From Pannonibacter sp. XCT-53 (GTDB lineage: Bacteria; Pseudomonadota; Alphaproteobacteria; Rhizobiales; Stappiaceae), in NCBI RefSeq assembly GCF_009915765.1, contig NZ_JAABLQ010000001.1, forward strand, positions 2,294,001 through 2,358,000: a DNA stretch of 64,000 nt, in the 5' to 3' direction. The position numbers and the translations under genes were made by a program. This document shows, one piece after another, positions 8,295 through 17,340 of the stretch (position 1 is the first letter of the stretch; every line of letters starts with the position of its first letter). The notes under the pieces were generated by a model. It saw only the letters and a program-made list of their open reading frames with translations, was not told the origin of the DNA and searched no databases.

Positions 8295-9323
8295 ATGAAC
8301 CCGTCTCCGCTCGTCGATCCCGCCCGCCTCGCGGACCATCTCGTCCGGGTGATTCCGGGCTTTGCCGGACCGGTGACGGTAACGGGCTTCACCACCGGCC
8401 AGTCCAATCCGACCTTCCGGCTCGACACGCCCGGCGGAAGCTTCGTGCTTCGCCGCAAGCCGCCCGGCGTGCTGCTGAAGTCCGCCCATGCCATCGAGCG
8501 CGAGTACCGGGTGCAGCGGGCGCTGGCCGGTTCCGCCGTGCCGGTGCCGGAGATGCTGCACCTGTGCGAGGATGACAGCCTGATCGGCTCGCCCTTCTAT
8601 GTGATGCGGCTGGTGCCCGGCCGCAGCTTCACCGATCCGGCCCTGCCGGACCTTGCGCCGGGTGAGCGGGCGGCACTCTATGACGCGATGAATGCCGCGC
8701 TCGCAGCGCTGCATGCCATCGACCTCGAGGCGGCCGGCCTTGGCGACTACGGCGCGCCGGGTGACTACATCTCCCGCCAGACCGATCGCTGGACGCGCCA
8801 GTACCGGCAGAGCGAGACCGGGGAGGAACCGGACATGGAGCGGCTGATCGCCTGGCTCGCCGCCAACCGCCTGCCGCCGGACGACACCCGCACCCTCGTC
8901 CACGGCGACTGGCGCATCGACAACATGATCTTTGCCGCCGACGGCCCGGGCCTGGCGGCCGTGCTCGACTGGGAACTGTCGACCACCGGTCATCCCGTGG
9001 CCGACCTCGCCTATCAGGTGATGCAGTGGCGTCTTCCGCCCGGCGAGGACACGCGGGGGCTTGCCGGCCTCGACCGCGCCCGCCTCGGCCTGCCCTCCGA
9101 TGCGGACTATGTGGCGGCCTACTGTGCCCGGCGCGGCCTGCCGGACCTGCCGGACTTTCCGGTTTTCCTTGCCTTTTCCTTCTTCCGCATGGCTGCGATC
9201 CTGCAAGGGGTGAAGCGGCGCTCCCTCGACGGCAACGGCGCCAATCCGGAGCGTGGGATGCGGATGGGGGCACTGGTGCCCCTGTATGCCCGGCTCGGGC
9301 TGGAGGCCGTCCATGCCGGCTGA
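8295..9323 (+). CDS. Phosphotransferase family protein (ACAD10/11-like aminoglycoside-phosphotransferase fold)
   Basis: Protein-kinase-like phosphotransferase of 342 aa. It has an N-terminal nucleotide-binding lobe (FRLDTPGGSFVLRRKPPG), the catalytic loop LVHGDWRIDNMIF with the Brenner-type HGD, and the metal-binding VLDWELSTTGHPVADLAY. Members of this branch are commonly next to acyl-CoA dehydrogenases and are thought to phosphorylate 4- or 3-hydroxyacyl-CoA or similar lipid intermediates, which fits the divergent fadJ-type gene. The stop overlaps the start of the IclR gene by 11 bases, so the two are probably translated together. Confidence 0.88.
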   Translation: MNPSPLVDPARLADHLVRVIPGFAGPVTVTGFTTGQSNPTFRLDTPGGSFVLRRKPPGVLLKSAHAIEREYRVQRALAGSAVPVPEMLHLCEDDSLIGSPFYVMRLVPGRSFTDPALPDLAPGERAALYDAMNAALAALHAIDLEAAGLGDYGAPGDYISRQTDRWTRQYRQSETGEEPDMERLIAWLAANRLPPDDTRTLVHGDWRIDNMIFAADGPGLAAVLDWELSTTGHPVADLAYQVMQWRLPPGEDTRGLAGLDRARLGLPSDADYVAAYCARRGLPDLPDFPVFLAFSFFRMAAILQGVKRRSLDGNGANPERGMRMGALVPLYARLGLEAVHAG

Positions 9324-10218
9324 GGATCGCAAGTTCGTCACGGCGCTGGCACGCGGCCTCGACGTGCTCGCCGTGTTCCGCGCCGCCGACCAGGGGCTCA
9401 CCAACCAGGAGATCGCGGCCCGCACCGGACTGCCACGGCCCACGGTGACGCGGCTCACCTACACGCTGGTCGAGCTTGGCTATCTCGTCTTCTCGCCGCG
9501 CACCGGCCTTTACCAGCTTGGCGCCGGGGTGGTCCGCCTCGGCCAGCATGCGCTGGCGACGATGGACCTGCGCCAGCGCGCCGCCCCGCTGATGCAGGAG
9601 CTGGCCGACGGGCCGAACCGCCATGTCACCGTGGCCCTCGCCGAACGGGTGGGCACGCGCGCGGTCTATGTCGAGGTGCAGCGGCCGGAGGAGGCCGTGT
9701 CGCTGTCGATGGCCGTGGGGGACCGGCTGCCGCTCGCCGCCTCGGCCATCGGCCGCGCCCTGCTGGCCGCCCTGCCCGACCGTCAGCTGGCCCATGTGCT
9801 GAGCCAGATCCGGGACCAGGCCAGCCCCTTCTCTGGTCCCGGCTCCGGTTCTGGCTCCGGTTCTGGCTCCGGTTCTGGCTCCGGTTCTGGCGCCGGCGGC
9901 ACGCCGGAGGCGGCCTTGCCGCGACCCGTCGAGGACACCAACCAGGACACCAACCCGGACACCAACCCTGACACCGGTGACCAGCTGCGGCGGACGGTGC
10001 AGGAGGCGCGCAGCCAGATCCGGTCACTCGGCTACTGCACGTCCTTCGGCGACTGGCGCCCCGAGATCAACGGCATCGCCGCCCCCCTGCCCTCCCCGGA
10101 CGGGGCGCGGCTATTTGCGCTCAACGTCGGTGGCCCGGCCTTTCTCGTTCCGGCCGAGGACTTGACCCGCCACTATGGGCCGCGCCTCGCCGAGATCGCC
10201 CGGAGCCTGCGCGACTGA
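9313..10218 (+). CDS. IclR-family transcriptional regulator with a repeat insert
   Basis: DNA-binding regulator, 301 aa from ATG 9313; an in-frame ATG at 9253 would add 20 residues lying within the previous gene. Residues ~8-70 form the winged helix (LTNQEIAARTGLPRPTVTRL) and the rest the IclR effector domain. The family is usually 250-270 aa; the excess is one low-complexity insert of about 50 residues (~173-221), Gly/Ser alternating then three NxDT repeats, between SQIRDQ and LRRTVQEA. It probably controls the divergent fadJ unit through 8157-8177. The 3' end overlaps the convergent P-type ATPase gene by 46 bases. Confidence 0.88.
   Translation: MPAEDRKFVTALARGLDVLAVFRAADQGLTNQEIAARTGLPRPTVTRLTYTLVELGYLVFSPRTGLYQLGAGVVRLGQHALATMDLRQRAAPLMQELADGPNRHVTVALAERVGTRAVYVEVQRPEEAVSLSMAVGDRLPLAASAIGRALLAALPDRQLAHVLSQIRDQASPFSGPGSGSGSGSGSGSGSGSGAGGTPEAALPRPVEDTNQDTNPDTNPDTGDQLRRTVQEARSQIRSLGYCTSFGDWRPEINGIAAPLPSPDGARLFALNVGGPAFLVPAEDLTRHYGPRLAEIARSLRD
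9841..9972 (+). repeat. Two in-frame 12-bp tandem repeats inside iclR
   Basis: Four exact copies of GGCTCCGGTTCT run from 9841 to 9888 and encode Gly-Ser alternation. Three near copies of ACCAACCNGGAC run from 9937 to 9972 and encode NxDT units. Both have a period of 12, a multiple of three, so copy-number change would keep the frame. This is a likely slippage-prone length polymorphism. Confidence 0.85.
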
Positions 10219-12938
10219 GACCGCCCGGCCCAGAGATGGTGCAGGCGGAAGCGGATCTGCTTTTCCACCTCGACCACGACAAACAGCGCCACTCCGAGCC
10301 CGACGACCTGCAGGCCGTCGGCCAGTGGCACCGCAGCCGTGCCGAACACCTGCTGCAGCGGCGGCAGATAGGTGAGCGCGGCCTGCGCCGCCGTGATGAG
10401 ACCGATTGTCAGCCAGATCACCCGCGTGCCCCGGATCGCCGTCCAGGTCAGCGACGTGCCGTGCAGCTTGCGCACGTTGAAGAGATGGAACACCTCCATC
10501 GCCACCAGCGTGTTGACGGCCAGCGTCCTTGCCAGTTCGACCGGATAGCCCCTGGCCAGCGCCTGGGTGAACATCCACGACACGCCCGCCAGCATCAGGC
10601 TGCCGACAAGGACGATGTGCCAGATGAGGCGCGGCGTGATGATCGGTTCGCTGCGCGGGCGCGGCGGCCGCATCATCGTGCGCGGCTCGGATGGCTCGAA
10701 GGCGAGCGCAAGGCCGAGCGTCACCGCCGTGATCAGGTTGACCCACAGGACCTGAACCGGCGTCACCGGAAGGGTCAGCCCGGCCAGCAGCGCCGCCACG
10801 ATGGTCAGCGCCTGCCCCGTGCTGGTCGGCAGGGTCCAGGCAATCACCTTGCGGATGTTGTCGTGAACCGTCCGGCCCTCGCGCACGGCGGCGACGATGG
10901 AGGCGAAGTTGTCGTCCGCGAGCACCAGCTGGGCGGCCTCGCGCGTGGCCTCGCTGCCCTTCTGGCCCATGGCAATGCCCGCATCGGCGCGTTTCAGCGC
11001 CGGCGCATCGTTGACGCCGTCGCCGGTCATGGCCACCGTCAGCCCATGGGCCTGCAGCGCCTTGACCAGCTGCAGCTTGTGCGCGGGGCTGGTGCGGGCA
11101 AAGACATCGGTCTCCAGCACCGCCGCCCGGATCTCCGGCTCGCTCATCCGGTCGAGATCGGCCCCGGTGAGCACCCGGTCCGGATGGGCAAGCCCCACCT
11201 GCCGGCCGATTGCGGCGGCGGTGACGGCGTGGTCGCCGGTGATCATCTTCACCGAGATGCCCGCGGCACGGCATTCTGCCACGGCTGCCACGGCTTCCGG
11301 GCGCGGCGGATCGATGAGACCGACAAGACCGATCAGCTCGAGCCCCTGCAACAGGTCGGGGCCCTCGAACCGCTCGGCGCAGGTGCCGCGCCCCGCCGCC
11401 GCCTGCACGGTGCCGGAGCGCGCGGCCAGCGCCAGCACGCGCTCGCCGCGTCCGGCGAAGAGATGCGCCACCTGCTGCCAGTAGGCGGTGTCCGTCGGCT
11501 GGCGCGTGCCGTCCGCCCTGCGCTCCACCTCGCACAGCGCCAGCACGGCCTCCGGCGCGCCCTTCAGGTGCAGCACGGCGTCGCCGGCCGGGGCCAGGTC
11601 GAGCGTGGCCATGTAACGGTGGCGGGCGTCGAAGGGGATCACCTGCATCCGCTGCCAGCCGGCCTGACCGGCCTCCGGGGCCAGCCCGATCTTGCCCGCA
11701 AAGGCCAGCAGCGCCCCTTCCATCGGGTCGCCCTCCACATGCCAGGCGCCGCTGCGGCTGCGGATGGCGGCGTCATTGCACAGGGCCGCGACCTCGGCCA
11801 GGTCCAGCAGCAGCCGATGGTCGCGCGCGTCCGCCTCCCGGTCGCCGAGATGCAGGGGACCGCTCGGGGCGTAGCCGTCGCCTCCCAGGCTGAAGACATC
11901 ACGGCCGACCGCAACGCTTGCCACCATCATCTCGTTGCGGGTGAGCGTGCCTGTCTTGTCGGTGCAGATGACCGAGACGGCACCGATCGTCTCGATGGCC
12001 GGCAGGCGACGGACGATGGCGTTGCGCCGGGCCATCGCCTTGACGCCCACGGCCAGCGTGATGGTCAGCACCGCCGGCAGGCCTTCCGGAATCGCTGCCA
12101 CGGAGAGGCCGACCACGGCCATGAACAGGTCGGTGAAGGGATAGGCAAGCACCAGCGCGCCGAACACCAGGATCAGCGCCGCGACGGTGAGGATGAAGGC
12201 GGTCAGCCAGCGCGCGAAGCGGTCCATCTGCACCACCAGCGGCGTGGTCAGCGTCTCCACCGAGGACAGCATCCGGCTGATGTGGCCGATCTCGGTCTGC
12301 CGCCCGGTCGCCACGACGACGCCGCCTGCCGTGCCCTGGGTCACCATCGTGCCGCTGTAGGCCATGCAACTGCGGTCGCCGAGCGGCACATCGGCGGCCA
12401 CCGGGTCGACCGCCTTCTCGACGGGGACGGATTCGCCCGTCAGCAGCGCCTCCTCCACCTGCAGCCGGCTCGCCCACAGGAGGCGCAGGTCCGCCGGAAC
12501 CTTGTCGCCGGCCTCCAGCAGGACGACATCCCCGGGCACCAGCGTCTCGCTCGCCACCGTCTGGCGCATGCCGTCGCGCAGCACGGCGGCCCGGGGCGCG
12601 AGCAGGTTGCGGATGGCGGCCATCGCCTGTTCCGCCTTGCCTTCCTGCAGGAAGCCGATCACCGCATTGCCCAGCACCACGGCGAGGATGACAGCCGAAT
12701 CGACCGCATGGCCGAGGGCGGCCGTCACGGCGGCGGACCCGATCAGCACATGGATCAGGATGTTGTTGAACTGGGCCAGAAAGCGCCGCAGCGGCGAGCG
12801 GCGGACGGCCTGCGGCAGCCGGTTGGGTCCGTGCCGCGCCAGCCGTTCCTGCGCCTCGGCCCCGGTGAGCCCGGTCGGCGAGGAGGACAGGGCCGCCAGC
12901 ACATCGTCCGGGCGGTCGGCATGGGGAGCATGGGTCAT
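10173..12938 (-). CDS. P-type cation-transporting ATPase (P2-type, Ca2+/Na+/K+ ATPase-like)
   Basis: Inner-membrane ion pump of 921 aa with all core motifs: an N-terminal cation ATPase domain, TGES in the actuator domain, AAIPEGLP in M4, phosphorylation site ICTDKTGTLT, nucleotide-domain KGAPEAV and the hinge MTGDGVNDAPAL. The six C-terminal hydrophobic segments place it in subclass P2 rather than the heavy-metal P1 pumps, and no N-terminal CxxC domain is present. The ion cannot be assigned from sequence alone. The C-terminal Arg-rich tail is encoded antisense to the end of iclR. Confidence 0.9.
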   Translation of the reverse strand: MTHAPHADRPDDVLAALSSSPTGLTGAEAQERLARHGPNRLPQAVRRSPLRRFLAQFNNILIHVLIGSAAVTAALGHAVDSAVILAVVLGNAVIGFLQEGKAEQAMAAIRNLLAPRAAVLRDGMRQTVASETLVPGDVVLLEAGDKVPADLRLLWASRLQVEEALLTGESVPVEKAVDPVAADVPLGDRSCMAYSGTMVTQGTAGGVVVATGRQTEIGHISRMLSSVETLTTPLVVQMDRFARWLTAFILTVAALILVFGALVLAYPFTDLFMAVVGLSVAAIPEGLPAVLTITLAVGVKAMARRNAIVRRLPAIETIGAVSVICTDKTGTLTRNEMMVASVAVGRDVFSLGGDGYAPSGPLHLGDREADARDHRLLLDLAEVAALCNDAAIRSRSGAWHVEGDPMEGALLAFAGKIGLAPEAGQAGWQRMQVIPFDARHRYMATLDLAPAGDAVLHLKGAPEAVLALCEVERRADGTRQPTDTAYWQQVAHLFAGRGERVLALAARSGTVQAAAGRGTCAERFEGPDLLQGLELIGLVGLIDPPRPEAVAAVAECRAAGISVKMITGDHAVTAAAIGRQVGLAHPDRVLTGADLDRMSEPEIRAAVLETDVFARTSPAHKLQLVKALQAHGLTVAMTGDGVNDAPALKRADAGIAMGQKGSEATREAAQLVLADDNFASIVAAVREGRTVHDNIRKVIAWTLPTSTGQALTIVAALLAGLTLPVTPVQVLWVNLITAVTLGLALAFEPSEPRTMMRPPRPRSEPIITPRLIWHIVLVGSLMLAGVSWMFTQALARGYPVELARTLAVNTLVAMEVFHLFNVRKLHGTSLTWTAIRGTRVIWLTIGLITAAQAALTYLPPLQQVFGTAAVPLADGLQVVGLGVALFVVVEVEKQIRFRLHHLWAGRSQSRRLRAISARRGP

Positions 12939-13135
12939 GAAGCCTCCGCGTCATGGCCTGCCCGACCACCGGGCCGCCTCCGCAAACCTAACAGGCGCTG
13001 GATGACACGCAAATGTTGCAGCGCACTGCACAAATACGTATGCGACGCCTTGGCTCTTTCCCTCCGGATCAAGGCAGGGTTGAAACGGGCTGGCCCGCCG
13101 CACCGTCGCGGCCTGCCGCCTGCCCGGAGTTGCCG

Positions 13136-13783
13136 ATGACGCCGCCTGCCGAAGCCGCCCGCCACGGATCGCATGAAGATGCCTTTGCCCTTGTCATGGG
13201 CACGCTGTTCGTCGCCTTCGGCATGCTCATCTGCGCGAAGGCCCAGTTGCTGACCGGCGGTCTGGCCGGCGTTGCCCTGCTGCTGCAGTATGTGACCGGC
13301 ACCGGCTTCTGGATCTTCTTTGCCCTCGTCAACCTGCCCTTCTTCATCTTCGCGCCGAAGGTGCTCGGCTGGCCCTTCACCCTGCGCAGCCTGCTCGCCG
13401 TGGCCATGGTGTCCCTTTTGGCCCGGGCGATCTCGTCCTGGATCGTGATCAGCGACATCCACCCGCTGTTTGCCGCCATCATGGGTGGGGGCCTCACCGG
13501 CACCGGGCTCCTGATGCTGTTCCGCCATGGCACGGCACTCGGCGGCTTCAACATCCTTGTGCTGTTCCTGCAGAACCGGTTCGGCCTGCGCGCGGGCTAT
13601 GTGCAGATGGCGCTGGACCTTAGCGTCCTTCTGGCCTCTGCCCTGGTGCTGGCGCCGGCCAATCTCGCCTGGTCCGTGCTCACGGGCGTGCTCGTCAATC
13701 TGGTCCTCGCCTTCAACCACCGCCCGGGCCGCTATCAGGCGACCACGGGCCGGATCGGCGGGGCGACCGCGCGCCCGCGCTGA
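13136..13783 (+). CDS. YitT family (DUF161) membrane protein
   Basis: Integral membrane protein of 215 aa with about five to six hydrophobic helices; the YitT-type signature of repeated Gly-rich turns (LTGGLAGVALLLQY, GGGLTGTGLLMLF, GTALGGFNILVLFLQ) is clear. The ATG at 13136 follows CCCGGAG; an in-frame ATG at 13013 would add a non-hydrophobic, Pro/Arg-rich leader and is unlikely. The C-terminal DUF2179 domain of many YitT proteins is absent. Function of the family is unknown, with transport proposed. Confidence 0.85.
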   Translation: MTPPAEAARHGSHEDAFALVMGTLFVAFGMLICAKAQLLTGGLAGVALLLQYVTGTGFWIFFALVNLPFFIFAPKVLGWPFTLRSLLAVAMVSLLARAISSWIVISDIHPLFAAIMGGGLTGTGLLMLFRHGTALGGFNILVLFLQNRFGLRAGYVQMALDLSVLLASALVLAPANLAWSVLTGVLVNLVLAFNHRPGRYQATTGRIGGATARPR

Positions 13784-13790
13784 CGGTTTC

Positions 13791-13842
13791 GCCAAGGCTG
13801 GCGCGATTTGCCAAGCCTGGCGCAAGAGTCCAAGACAAGCGG
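13791..13842 (+). promoter_or_regulatory. 19-bp phased direct repeats upstream of the amine oxidase gene
   Basis: GCCAAGGCTGGCGC at 13791 recurs as GCCAAGCCTGGCGC at 13810 and, degenerated, as TCCAAGACAAGC at 13829, each 19 bases apart. Direct repeats of about two helical turns upstream of a promoter are the classic arrangement for AraC/XylS regulators. The AraC-family gene just beyond the oxidase is the obvious partner, by analogy to FeaR control of tynA in E. coli. Confidence 0.5.
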
Positions 13843-13935
13843 GTCTCCCGGGCGCAGCATGCGGAAGCCAGACCCCGCCACCGGCGGTGAAGAAACTGGG
13901 CTTTTGACATGCTTCCGACCGGAGAGGACCTGACC

Positions 13936-15909
13936 TTGAGACGCCTCATTGCAACAGCGGCCATAAGCACGCTTCTGGGCACAGCCGCCCTCGCCCATCC
14001 GCTGGATGGCCTTACCGCCGACGAATATCTCAGGATCAACGAGATCCTGCGCTCGGCCGGCACCATCGACGACAAGACCCTGTTCCCCCTGATCGAGCTG
14101 CTCGAACCGGCGAAGGCGGACGTGCTGGCCTGGACGCCGGGCACCGCCCTGCCCCGCCGCGCCTCGGTCCAGTTCACCTCGGCCAGCGGCTTCCAGGAAG
14201 CCGTGGTCAACATCACCGAGGGCAAGGTCGAGCGCACCAGCCCGCTCGGCGGCCAGCCCATGGTGCTGTTCGACGAGTTCATGGGCGCGCTTGCCGCCGC
14301 CACCAGCCACCCGGACATGGTAGCCGGTCTCGCGAAGCGCGACCTGAAGCCCGAGGAGGTGTTCTGCCTGCCGCTCACCGTCGGCAACTTCTTCGAGGCC
14401 GAATTTGGCGACACAAGGCTGATGAAGGTGCCCTGCTACAAGCTGCCGGAGGGCTCCAACTTCTATGCCAAGCCGATCGAGGGCCTCTATGCCATCGTCG
14501 ACCTGCAGAAGAAGGAAGCGCTGAAGGTCATCGACACCGGTGTCGTTCCGGTCCCGCAGGATCCCTGGGGCTACACGGAAGAGGAAATCGCCGCCCGCGC
14601 GCCGCTGCGCCCGAAGACCAATCCGGCCGTGCTCACCCAGCCGGGCGGACCGAACTTCAAGCTCGACGGCAGCCATGTCGAATGGGACATCTGGCGCTTC
14701 AATTTCCGCATCGACAAGCGCCCCGGCCTCGTCGTCTCCAATCTTGATGTCAACGATGCCGGCACCTGGCGCTCGGTGATCTACCAGGCGCATCTGTCGG
14801 AAGTCTTCGTGCCCTACATGGACCCGAGCGAGGGCTGGTACTGGCGCACCTACATGGACTCCGGCGAGTACGGGTTCGGCCTGTTCCTCAGCCCGCTGAC
14901 GCCGGGCGTCGACTGCCCGGCCCACGCCACCATGCTGCCGGCCACGATCTCGGACGATTTCGGCAAGCCGCTGACCATTCCCAACGCCATCTGCATCTTC
15001 GAGCGTGACACCGGCGATCCGGCCTGGCGCCATTTCGAGGTCTTCGCCCAGACACCCGAGACGCCGGTTCCCGCCGAAGGCCGGCCGGCGACGGAGCTGG
15101 TCGTCCGCACCGCCTCCGAAGTCGGCAACTACGATTATCTGATCGACTACCGGCTGCAGCAGAACGGCCAGATCTTCATCATGGTCGGGGCCACGGGGCT
15201 CGATGCGGTCAAGGGTGTTGCCTCGCGCAGCATGCAGGACCCGACGGCGGCCGAGGACACCCGCTGGGGCACGCTGATCGCCCCCAACCTCGTCGCGGCC
15301 AACCACGACCACTATTTCAACTTCCGCATCGACTTCGACATCGACCAGCCGGTGAACCACTTCGCCACCATGGACATCGTCCCGGCGGAGCTTGATCCGG
15401 CCGCCCCGCGCAAGTCCATGTGGACCGTGCGCCACACCATGCCCGACAGCGAGATGGATGCCCGCTACAAGCTGAGCGCCATGCAGCCGCGCTACTTCCA
15501 TCTCTCCAATCCGATGCGGCAAGGCTACCTCGGCCACACGCCCGGCTGGATGATCCACCACGGCAACGTCGCCTACGGCCCGTTCGACTACCAGAACGAT
15601 GCCCCGTTCAAGCGCAACGCCTACATCGAGTATTCCGTCTGGAACACCGTCTACGATCCGCTGCAGCGCTATGCCGGCGGCCAGTTCGCCATGCAGAGCG
15701 ACGGATCGGACACGCTGGCCGAATGGGTGAAGAAGGACCGCCCGCTGATGCACCAGGACATCGTCACCTGGTTCACCGCCGGCTTCCATCACATCCCGGC
15801 CATGGAGAACTGGCCGGTCATGTCGACCGAGTGGAAGACCGTGCACATCATGCCGCACAACTTCTTTGCCACCAACCCGGCGATGACCCTGCGCAAGTAC
15901 GACAAGTGA
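13936..15909 (+). CDS. tynA: Copper-containing primary-amine (tyramine-type) oxidase, periplasmic
   Basis: Oxidatively deaminates primary amines to aldehyde, H2O2 and ammonia in the periplasm; 657 aa from a TTG start. The TTG at 13936 is preceded by GGAGAGG (13921-13927) and opens a clean signal peptide (MRRLIATAAISTLLGTAALA). The ATG at 13909 is in frame but has no ribosome binding site and puts a charged stretch before the signal. The TPQ-forming Tyr is in EVGNYDYLIDY (N-Y-D/E motif), copper His in NHDHYFNF and a further His in HIMPHNFFA. It lies between phased promoter repeats and an AraC regulator. The symbol is by analogy. Confidence 0.88.
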   Translation: MRRLIATAAISTLLGTAALAHPLDGLTADEYLRINEILRSAGTIDDKTLFPLIELLEPAKADVLAWTPGTALPRRASVQFTSASGFQEAVVNITEGKVERTSPLGGQPMVLFDEFMGALAAATSHPDMVAGLAKRDLKPEEVFCLPLTVGNFFEAEFGDTRLMKVPCYKLPEGSNFYAKPIEGLYAIVDLQKKEALKVIDTGVVPVPQDPWGYTEEEIAARAPLRPKTNPAVLTQPGGPNFKLDGSHVEWDIWRFNFRIDKRPGLVVSNLDVNDAGTWRSVIYQAHLSEVFVPYMDPSEGWYWRTYMDSGEYGFGLFLSPLTPGVDCPAHATMLPATISDDFGKPLTIPNAICIFERDTGDPAWRHFEVFAQTPETPVPAEGRPATELVVRTASEVGNYDYLIDYRLQQNGQIFIMVGATGLDAVKGVASRSMQDPTAAEDTRWGTLIAPNLVAANHDHYFNFRIDFDIDQPVNHFATMDIVPAELDPAAPRKSMWTVRHTMPDSEMDARYKLSAMQPRYFHLSNPMRQGYLGHTPGWMIHHGNVAYGPFDYQNDAPFKRNAYIEYSVWNTVYDPLQRYAGGQFAMQSDGSDTLAEWVKKDRPLMHQDIVTWFTAGFHHIPAMENWPVMSTEWKTVHIMPHNFFATNPAMTLRKYDK

Positions 15910-15916
15910 TGACGTA

Positions 15917-15967
15917 ACGCTCCGGCCGGCCCCTCGCCTGCACAGGCAAGGGACTGGCCCGGAGCGT
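15917..15967 (+). terminator. Hairpin after the amine oxidase gene
   Basis: ACGCTCCGG-CC (15917-15927) pairs with GGCC-CGGAGCGT (15956-15967) with one bulge, around an inner stem GCCTGCACAGGC. A strong hairpin eight bases after the stop, but with no T-run, so it may protect the 3' end or end transcription weakly. Confidence 0.5.
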
Positions 15968-16013
15968 GCCTCCCTCGGCCATTGATCGGCGGCGCCTTGC
16001 GGGCCTATAGTCT

Positions 16014-16025
16014 GACCGTACGGTC
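16014..16025. promoter_or_regulatory. 12-bp perfect palindrome upstream of the araC-type gene (TetR-operator-like)
   Basis: GACCGTACGGTC, within CTGACCGTACGGTCGG, lies 50 bases before the AraC-family start. The form matches operators of TetR-family repressors. A remnant that looks like a TetR C-terminus is found just after the araC-type gene, so this may be an orphaned operator. Confidence 0.45.
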
Positions 16026-16075
16026 GGAAATGGCCCGGAAAAGAGGCTGCCGGCTGACCAGAGAGGGAGGAACGC

Positions 16076-17092
16076 ATGGGCCGGAGCCAGTCCCCGTCCA
16101 GCCAGGCCGCTGGCATGCCGCGCAGCCGTCCTGTCGAGGTCTCGCCGCCTCCCGGTTCGCGCCCCTTGCGCGCGTCTGCCCGCTTTGCCCCGATCCCGGT
16201 CGACGCCTATGCCGCCCGCCTGCAGGCCGTCTGCGGTGCCTTTTCCGTCGAGCCGGCCGCGCGCCGCGAGGCCACCGTCGAGGGCGACATCACGCTCCTC
16301 TCCGCCGGCGGCATCGACACCGCCATCGTCTCGCTCGACGCCCAGTCGGTTGCCCGCACCGCCCGGATGATCCGTCAGGACCCGGCCGAGCACCTGTTCC
16401 TGCTGCTGCAGGACAGCGGCACGTCCGGCATCCGCCAGGGCGACCAGGAAGTCCGTCTGCGCGCCGGGGATCTCTATCTGGCAGACTCTGCCTGTCCGTC
16501 CGAATTCATCTACAACGGCCGCCGCTCCCGGCAGATTTCCTTGCACCTGCCGCGCGACCTCGCCCGCCGGCGGCTCGGCGAAACCTGTCTTGGCGGCGTC
16601 GGTCTCGACCGCACCGACCCGCTCTGCGTCGCCGTGCGCGCGGTCGTGACCAAGCTCCTCTCGCTCGAGATGCCGGCCCAGTCCTCGCTCGGCGAGACCG
16701 TTCTCGACCTACTGGCCGCCTATTTCCATCATTGGGAGCGGCAGTCGGCAGCGCAGGATCGCCAGCGCGAGAGCCTCTATGCCGAAGCCTGCCGCCTGAT
16801 TTCCCGCCATGCCTGCGAACCCGGTCTCGACATCGACAGTCTCGCCAGCCGCCTTGGCCTGTCGCGCCGCTCGTTGCAGCGGCATTTCGAGGCCATGGGC
16901 GAGACGGTCAGCGCCGTCATCCTGCGCACCCGTCTCGACCTTGCCCACAGGCGGCTGCTGGCGCGCCAGGACGGCGAGGACATGAGCTCCATCGCCGCCA
17001 TCGCCTATGACACCGGCTTCAACGACCTGTCCCACTTCTACCGCACCTTCCGCACCCGCTTCGGCACCGCCCCCGGCGCGCTACGGGGCTAG
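16076..17092 (+). CDS. AraC-family transcriptional regulator (FeaR-like)
   Basis: Regulator of 338 aa. The N-terminal ~200 residues look like the AraC_binding_2 ligand domain (LFLLLQDSGTSGIRQGDQEVRL.AGDLYLADS). The last ~95 residues contain two helix-turn-helix motifs (IDSLASRLGLSRRSLQRHF and SSIAAIAYDTGFNDLSHFYRTFRTRFGTAPG). It starts at ATG 16076 after GAGAGGGAGGAACGC. Position after the copper amine oxidase gene suggests it activates that gene in response to an aromatic amine, as FeaR does; that is inference from context. Confidence 0.88.
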   Translation: MGRSQSPSSQAAGMPRSRPVEVSPPPGSRPLRASARFAPIPVDAYAARLQAVCGAFSVEPAARREATVEGDITLLSAGGIDTAIVSLDAQSVARTARMIRQDPAEHLFLLLQDSGTSGIRQGDQEVRLRAGDLYLADSACPSEFIYNGRRSRQISLHLPRDLARRRLGETCLGGVGLDRTDPLCVAVRAVVTKLLSLEMPAQSSLGETVLDLLAAYFHHWERQSAAQDRQRESLYAEACRLISRHACEPGLDIDSLASRLGLSRRSLQRHFEAMGETVSAVILRTRLDLAHRRLLARQDGEDMSSIAAIAYDTGFNDLSHFYRTFRTRFGTAPGALRG

Positions 17093-17259
17093 TCGGGACA
17101 AGAGCAGACATCGGGAACACGCAGGCCTGCGCTCTCATCTATGGCACGGTGCGGATGGGGATTGATGGGCATCACCCGGAATGGCGCATCGCCCGCCCGC
17201 CCGAAGAGGCGATGCGGCGAACGCTCGCCCTGTTCATCTCGCTGCTGCGCGCGCCTTGA
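17093..17259 (+). pseudogene. Possible 3' remnant of a TetR-family regulator
   Basis: In the frame ending at TGA 17257-17259 the ~50 codons before the stop read like the last two helices of a TetR/AcrR regulator (ACALIYGTVRMGIDG, PEEAMRRTLALFISLLRAP). There is no start codon or DNA-binding domain upstream; the frame runs straight out of the end of araC. I read this as the leftover of a deleted tetR gene. The evidence is compositional similarity only. Confidence 0.35.
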
Positions 17260-17340
17260 CCAGGGCGCCGTTGCAGCGCCTCATGCGAGGAGGTCGGCGT
17301 GCGGCACGTGGTCTGGAAGGGAACCCCTCGCCTGCTGCTG

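Noticed and set aside
10236..13139. A 967-aa plus-strand frame opposite the P-type ATPase
   Set aside because: Composition is His/Arg/Gln-rich, as expected of antisense of a GC-rich gene; no motif is present.
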